A DNA stretch of 9,631 nt from Planctomycetes bacterium UBA1135 (GTDB taxonomy: Bacteria > Planctomycetota > UBA1135). Within the stretch, counting starts at the first letter, position 1. Each line of letters opens with the position of its first letter. The position numbers and the translations under genes were made by a program. Shown in pieces: positions 6,462 to 9,631 of this stretch. A model generated the notes under the pieces. That model made no database searches. It saw only the letters and a program-made list of their open reading frames with translations, and was not told the origin of the DNA. The stretch covers positions 39,096 to 48,726 of the forward strand of contig DCAK01000046.1 of the NCBI GenBank assembly GCA_002311925.1. Reading direction: 5' to 3'.

Positions 6462-6919
6462 GAGCCAAGAAGCACAAGCTGGGACGGATTTTCAATCACG
6501 ATTTCGGGGATGTCCCGATAGAGCTTGACCCGACCCGACACCCGAATCCTTCGGTCCGCGAAAAGGGTTTCGGGAGGGGCGGAATAGTCGCCGAAGGAGG
6601 AGGCGAAAATGACGGCGGTGAAGGTTTTTTCCTCGTAAGGGCCGAAACCCAAAAAACAGGCTTTCCCGCTGTTGTGGGTGCGGACGATGGCGCCCTCCAC
6701 GGCAACCACCTTGCCCACCCAATCCCTGGCTTCCTCCCAGGAAATCGTGGCTTCGATTTCAGGGGGAAGGTCGAGCCGGTGCCATGGGGTCAGCGCCGGG
6801 GTGGAAACTTCCTCATCCCCTCTCGAATCGTTCGTGGTTGCGACCGGAGCTTCCCCCTGGGCGCAAGAAAGAAGGAGAACCACTCCGAGACCGCCGCCCA
6901 GGGCCCGACCCGAACTCAA
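6458..6919 (-). CDS. Lipoprotein with an OB-fold-like domain, TTG start
   Basis: A predicted 153-aa lipoprotein not matched to a named family with confidence. From the TTG at 6919, the N-terminus has Arg5, a hydrophobic stretch and the lipobox LLSC with Cys19; the residue after Cys is Ala, which fits outer-membrane sorting in a diderm. A Thr/Ser/Glu-rich linker follows to about residue 55. Residues 58-151 alternate in a five-strand pattern (WVGKVVAVEGAIVRT, CFLGF, FTAVIF, IRVSGRVKLY, PEIVIENPSQLVLL), typical of OB-fold domains found with or near secreted nucleases. An open frame reaches ATG 7009, but it lies antisense-free within proS and would bury the lipobox; TTG has GAGGAG 8 nt upstream and overlaps the proS stop (TTGA). 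The stop overlaps the EEP start (ATGA). It may bind nucleic acid for the EEP enzyme (inference). Confidence 0.8.
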   Translation of the reverse strand: MSSGRALGGGLGVVLLLSCAQGEAPVATTNDSRGDEEVSTPALTPWHRLDLPPEIEATISWEEARDWVGKVVAVEGAIVRTHNSGKACFLGFGPYEEKTFTAVIFASSFGDYSAPPETLFADRRIRVSGRVKLYRDIPEIVIENPSQLVLLGS

Positions 6920-8652
6920 CTTTCCTTCTCCTCGCAAGCAGCGACAGCCCGGGCGATGGCTTCTTCGGCATCCACGACCTCGGAATCCCCTCCTGAACGG
7001 AGGCTCCATTCCACCCGGCCATCGGGAGCGTCCCGACCCACCACGATGCGCAAGGGCAGGCCCACGAGGTCGGCATCCTTGAAACGGGCGCCCGGGCTGA
7101 GCTTGGGTCGGTCATCCCAGAGGACATCGATTCCGGCGGCCTCCAACTTTTCATGAATGGATTCGGCGAGGGAATCCTGGGCCTCGTCCCCCGGCTTGAG
7201 CTGCAGGAGGGCGACGGAATATGGAGCGATGGGCAGCGGCCAGATCATTCCATTTTCATCGTGTCCCTGCTCGACGGCTGCAGCGGCGGTGCGGGAAACC
7301 CCCAGCCCGTAGCAACCCATCCAGAGGGGTTGGCGTGCCTGGTTCTCGTCCGTGAAATAGGCCTCCATGGACTCGGAATACTTGGTTCCGAGTTGAAAGA
7401 TGTGGCCGACCTCGATTCCACGGGTAATCTCGAGGGTTCCGTCCCCCTCCAGGGTCGAATCTCCCTCCTGAACCATGCCAAGGTCCAGGGTCTCCGGCTG
7501 TTCCAGGTCGCGCCCGAACCAGACATCGAGGAGGTGAACATCGGTCTCGTTGGCGCCACAGAGGAATCCATGGACTCCCTCGACGGAGGCATCGGCCAGG
7601 AGACGAATATCTTCCCCAAGCCCGACCGGTCCGGCGAAACCGGGGGCCGCTCCGCTGGTTTCCGCAACCGTCTTTTCATCGGCCAATTCCAGGTGAAGGG
7701 CATCGAGATGGTTGATGAGCTTCACCTCATTGACCTCCCGGTCTCCCCGACAGAGAACCGCCACCACCCCATCCTTGTCGGCCCATTGGGCCTTGTAGAG
7801 AACCGTCTTGAGCATCCGTTCAAGAGGGAGATTGGGAAACAAGGCGACCAGGTCGTCGCAGGATTTCGCACCCGGAGTGGATTCCTTGTGCATGTCAACC
7901 TTGTCCGGAGTCTCCGGCGGGGTTGGAATCCTGGAAACCGCCCGCTCGAGATTGGCGGCATAACCGGTCGCGTGGCAGACGGCGATGGCGTCCTCCCCGG
8001 TCTCGGCGTCCACCATGAATTCCTCCGAAGCGGCGCCGCCGATGGCGCCGGAATCGGCCTGGACGGCCGTGAATCTCAACCCGCAACGGCTGAAGATCCT
8101 CTCGTAGACACCGCGCATGGTCGCGTAGGATTCCGCCATGGCTTCAGAGCTTGCATCGAAGGAGTAGGCGTCCTTCATGATGAATTCCCGGCCCCGCATC
8201 AGTCCGAAACGGGGACGAATCTCATCCCTGAACTTGGTCTGCACCTGAAAGAGATGGATGGGCAGCTGCTTGTGGGACTGGATGCGGCGGCGCACGAAAT
8301 CCGTGACGACTTCCTCGTGGGTGGGCCCTAGGCAGATTTCCGAACCCTTGCGGTCGGCCATGTGGAACAGGATTCCATCGCTGGTGTACCGCTCCCATCG
8401 GCCGCTCTCCTCCCAAAGTTCCCTGGGTTGAATGGCCGGCATCAGGAGCTCCTGGTATCCAGCGGAAGCGTGCTCTTCACGAATGATGGCCTCGATCTTG
8501 GCCAGCACCCGCTTGAGCATGGGCCCATAGACATAGATTCCGGCAGCCAACTTGTGCAGGAAGCCAGCGCGGGCGAGCAATGCGTGGGAACGGACCTCCG
8601 CGTCGGCGGGGTCCTCGCGGAGGGTGGTGAAAAGCTGGCAGGACAGCCTCAT
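6916..8652 (-). CDS. proS: Prolyl-tRNA synthetase, bacterial type with editing insertion
   Basis: Charges tRNA-Pro with proline in the cytosol; class II aminoacyl-tRNA synthetase, 578 aa, the usual length of the bacterial type. The start MRLSCQLFTTLREDP and LLARAGFLHKLAAGIYVYGP match the family N-terminus. Class II motif 1 is near ELLMPAIQP (68-76), motif 2 is FRDEIRPRFGLMRGREFIMK (141-160) and motif 3 is MGCYGLGVSRTAAA (445-458). Between motifs 2 and 3 lies the INS editing domain (about 225-400) with KTVLYKA, GDREVNEVKL and FLCGANETDVHLLDVWFGRDL. The C-terminal anticodon-binding domain (about 470-575) includes DDRPKLSPGARFKDADLVGLP. ATG 8652 fits the family; upstream in-frame ATGs at 8697 and 8709 would add an Arg-rich tail. 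A TAGAAT box lies 7 nt upstream. The stop overlaps the lipoprotein start, so proS leads a three-gene operon. Confidence 0.96.
   Translation of the reverse strand: MRLSCQLFTTLREDPADAEVRSHALLARAGFLHKLAAGIYVYGPMLKRVLAKIEAIIREEHASAGYQELLMPAIQPRELWEESGRWERYTSDGILFHMADRKGSEICLGPTHEEVVTDFVRRRIQSHKQLPIHLFQVQTKFRDEIRPRFGLMRGREFIMKDAYSFDASSEAMAESYATMRGVYERIFSRCGLRFTAVQADSGAIGGAASEEFMVDAETGEDAIAVCHATGYAANLERAVSRIPTPPETPDKVDMHKESTPGAKSCDDLVALFPNLPLERMLKTVLYKAQWADKDGVVAVLCRGDREVNEVKLINHLDALHLELADEKTVAETSGAAPGFAGPVGLGEDIRLLADASVEGVHGFLCGANETDVHLLDVWFGRDLEQPETLDLGMVQEGDSTLEGDGTLEITRGIEVGHIFQLGTKYSESMEAYFTDENQARQPLWMGCYGLGVSRTAAAAVEQGHDENGMIWPLPIAPYSVALLQLKPGDEAQDSLAESIHEKLEAAGIDVLWDDRPKLSPGARFKDADLVGLPLRIVVGRDAPDGRVEWSLRSGGDSEVVDAEEAIARAVAACEEKES
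6928..6933 (-). promoter_or_regulatory. Ribosome binding site that decides the TTG start of the lipoprotein
   Basis: GAGGAG on the minus strand lies 8 nt before TTG 6919, an ideal spacing, inside the last codons of proS. It supports TTG over the in-frame ATG 7009 and is the best Shine-Dalgarno sequence in this operon. Confidence 0.7.
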
Positions 8653-8659
8653 GGCCGGG

Positions 8660-8689
8660 ATTCTACGCCTGCCATTCCTCCTCTCCGCC
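8660..8689 (-). promoter_or_regulatory. Candidate promoter of the proS operon
   Basis: On the minus strand GGCGGA (8689-8684), an 18-nt spacer and TAGAAT (8665-8660, 5 of 6 to TATAAT) precede the ATG at 8652 by 7 nt. The plan matches that before mqnC and mqnE within 1 nt. Transcription would begin at or beside the start codon, giving a leaderless mRNA. A strong purine-rich stretch further upstream offers a competing reading. Confidence 0.38.
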
Positions 8690-8697
8690 CGTAGCAT

Positions 8698-8704
8698 GGA
8701 GAGG
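8698..8704 (+). promoter_or_regulatory. Ribosome binding site of the repeat-protein gene
   Basis: GGAGAGG lies 3 nt before ATG 8708, with its GGAG part 6 nt away. The earlier in-frame ATG at 8696 has no such site upstream, so 8708 is preferred as start. Confidence 0.55.
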
Positions 8705-8707
8705 TTC

Positions 8708-9631
8708 ATGCTGAAACGGCGTCCCGTCCTCCTCCTGCTCCTGGGCACCCTCGCCCTCGTGGCCTGGATTCTGCAGTCCGTGTTGCCTGGAAGAGGATTG
8801 GAGGACCCGGATTCAAGCGCCTCGGTCAGCCACGGGGATGTCCCCGTCGCCTCCGACCAACCCGGGGTCACAATCACCTACGGGGAAGAAGGACGAGTTG
8901 AAATCACAGGTGGGAACCCCTCGACCGACCGCCGCTTCGACCCCTCCCTGGGCGTTCCCGCATTTCTCGGCAGGTTGCTCCTTCCCAATGGAAACCCGGC
9001 CGTGGGCGCCGAGGTCCTGGCAACCGGAATTCGGGGCTTCGCCATCTACAGGGATCCGAACGCCGAAGAGGCCCCGGCGGCGGAAAACAGCTACACCACC
9101 GACGAGGAGGGCCGATTCGCGGTTCATGAGGCCCCCAGGGACGGCCTCCGCTTCGTCCTTGAATTCAGGGCCGAGGGGTTTCCGAGAAAGTCCATGGTCA
9201 ATCTGCCCGCCCAACCGGGAAGGACCCGCGACCTCGGCGACATCCAACTCGCCCTGGGGTTCGCGCTCAAGGGAACCGTTCGCTCGTCGAGCGGGGTTCC
9301 CATCCAGGGTGCGCGGGTGGTGGCCGCCGAAGAACCCGACATGGGGACCCTTTCGAACTGGATGCTTTCCAGGCTTCAACCCCTCGAGGATGTGGAAGCC
9401 CTTTCCGCAGCCGACGGCGGGTTTTCATTCCCCGTTCTTCCCCCCGGCCGCATTCGGGTCCGCGCCGAGGCCGAGGGATTCGCCCCGGAATGGTCGGCTT
9501 CGGTTTTCGGAGAGGACGGAAGTCGGATGGATGAACTCACCGTTCTTTTGTCCCCGTCGGAGGTCCTCGCCGGCATCCTGCTCGACGACAAGGGCAATCC
9601 GGTGGCAAGGATGCCCATTCGAATTGACCCC
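8708..9631 (+). CDS. Membrane-anchored protein with carboxypeptidase-regulatory-like repeats (partial)
   Basis: The frame is open without a stop from ATG 8708 to the right edge (308 codons seen), so the C-terminus is missing. Residues 1-28 (MLKRRPVLLLLLGTLALVAW and on) form a positive N-terminus plus a hydrophobic segment: a signal anchor or signal peptide. A low-complexity linker follows to about residue 80. Then come tandem beta-sandwich modules of the carboxypeptidase regulatory-like type: about 85-182 (FLGRLLLPNGNPAVGAEVLA, then TDEEGRFAVHEAP and FRAEGF), 186-282 (LKGTVRSSSGVPIQGARVVA, then SAADGGFSFPVLPPG and RAEAEGF), and a third that begins at 287 (LAGILLDDKGNPVA). Such repeats occur in large cell-surface or periplasmic proteins; no enzyme domain is visible. 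It diverges from proS with 55 bp between starts. ATG 8696 is an alternative start adding four residues. Its exact role is unknown. Confidence 0.82.
   Translation, partial: MLKRRPVLLLLLGTLALVAWILQSVLPGRGLEDPDSSASVSHGDVPVASDQPGVTITYGEEGRVEITGGNPSTDRRFDPSLGVPAFLGRLLLPNGNPAVGAEVLATGIRGFAIYRDPNAEEAPAAENSYTTDEEGRFAVHEAPRDGLRFVLEFRAEGFPRKSMVNLPAQPGRTRDLGDIQLALGFALKGTVRSSSGVPIQGARVVAAEEPDMGTLSNWMLSRLQPLEDVEALSAADGGFSFPVLPPGRIRVRAEAEGFAPEWSASVFGEDGSRMDELTVLLSPSEVLAGILLDDKGNPVARMPIRIDP

Noticed and set aside
6920..7009. Lipoprotein start at ATG 7009
   Set aside because: The added 30 residues are Arg/Cys-rich, lie within proS codons and hide the signal peptide; TTG 6919 has a strong ribosome binding site.
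7153..8331. 392-codon open frame on + strand antisense to proS
   Set aside because: It is a mirror of proS in G+C-rich DNA, with no family motif; proS is fully convincing on the other strand.

Overview
The window is a gene-dense piece of a bacterial chromosome with a high G+C content (strong G/C preference at third codon positions). Its anchor genes are three enzymes of the futalosine route to menaquinone (mqnC, mqnE, mqnA) and a bacterial-type prolyl-tRNA synthetase (proS). A lipoprotein and a membrane-anchored protein with carboxypeptidase-regulatory-like repeats point to a secreting, probably diderm bacterium. The phylum cannot be fixed from the sequence. Planctomycetota, Acidobacteriota or a former deltaproteobacterial lineage would fit; this is a guess. 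No insertion sequence, prophage, CRISPR array, tRNA or rRNA was seen.

Layout. Positions 1-107 carry the probable C-terminus of an upstream + strand gene, followed by mqnC (146-1312, +). Converging on mqnC is a minus-strand pair: an excisionase-type HTH protein fused to a PTS EIIA domain (3673-3002), then a ClC chloride channel/transporter with two CBS domains (3005-1281), joined by an ATGA overlap. Diverging from this pair, 39 bp away, are mqnE (3713-4822) and mqnA (4826-5596), 3 nt apart. A second minus-strand operon runs proS (8652-6916), an OB-fold-like lipoprotein (6919-6458, TTG start) and a secreted EEP-family nuclease/phosphatase (6461-5589), each joined by a 4-nt stop/start overlap. 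The nuclease meets mqnA tail to tail with an 8-bp overlap. Diverging from proS is a long + strand gene, cut by the right edge (8708-9631), encoding a membrane-anchored protein with at least two complete carboxypeptidase-regulatory-like modules.

How the parts work together. MqnA makes 3-enolpyruvyl-benzoate from chorismate, MqnE joins it to SAM to give aminofutalosine, and MqnC cyclises dehypoxanthine futalosine. The hydrolase step and MqnD are not in the window. The HTH-EIIA/ClC pair looks like an ion-transport unit with its own regulator. The lipoprotein and EEP enzyme look like a coupled extracytoplasmic nucleic-acid-handling pair that shares a transcript with proS.

The most interesting non-coding signal is a repeated start-site arrangement. 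Both mqnC and mqnE have GTCGG(A/C), 17 nt, TAGACT, 8 nt, ATG; proS has GGCGGA, 18 nt, TAGAAT, 7 nt, ATG. None has a usable Shine-Dalgarno sequence at the chosen ATG. This suggests promoters that give leaderless mRNAs, with the two menaquinone transcripts sharing almost the same promoter.
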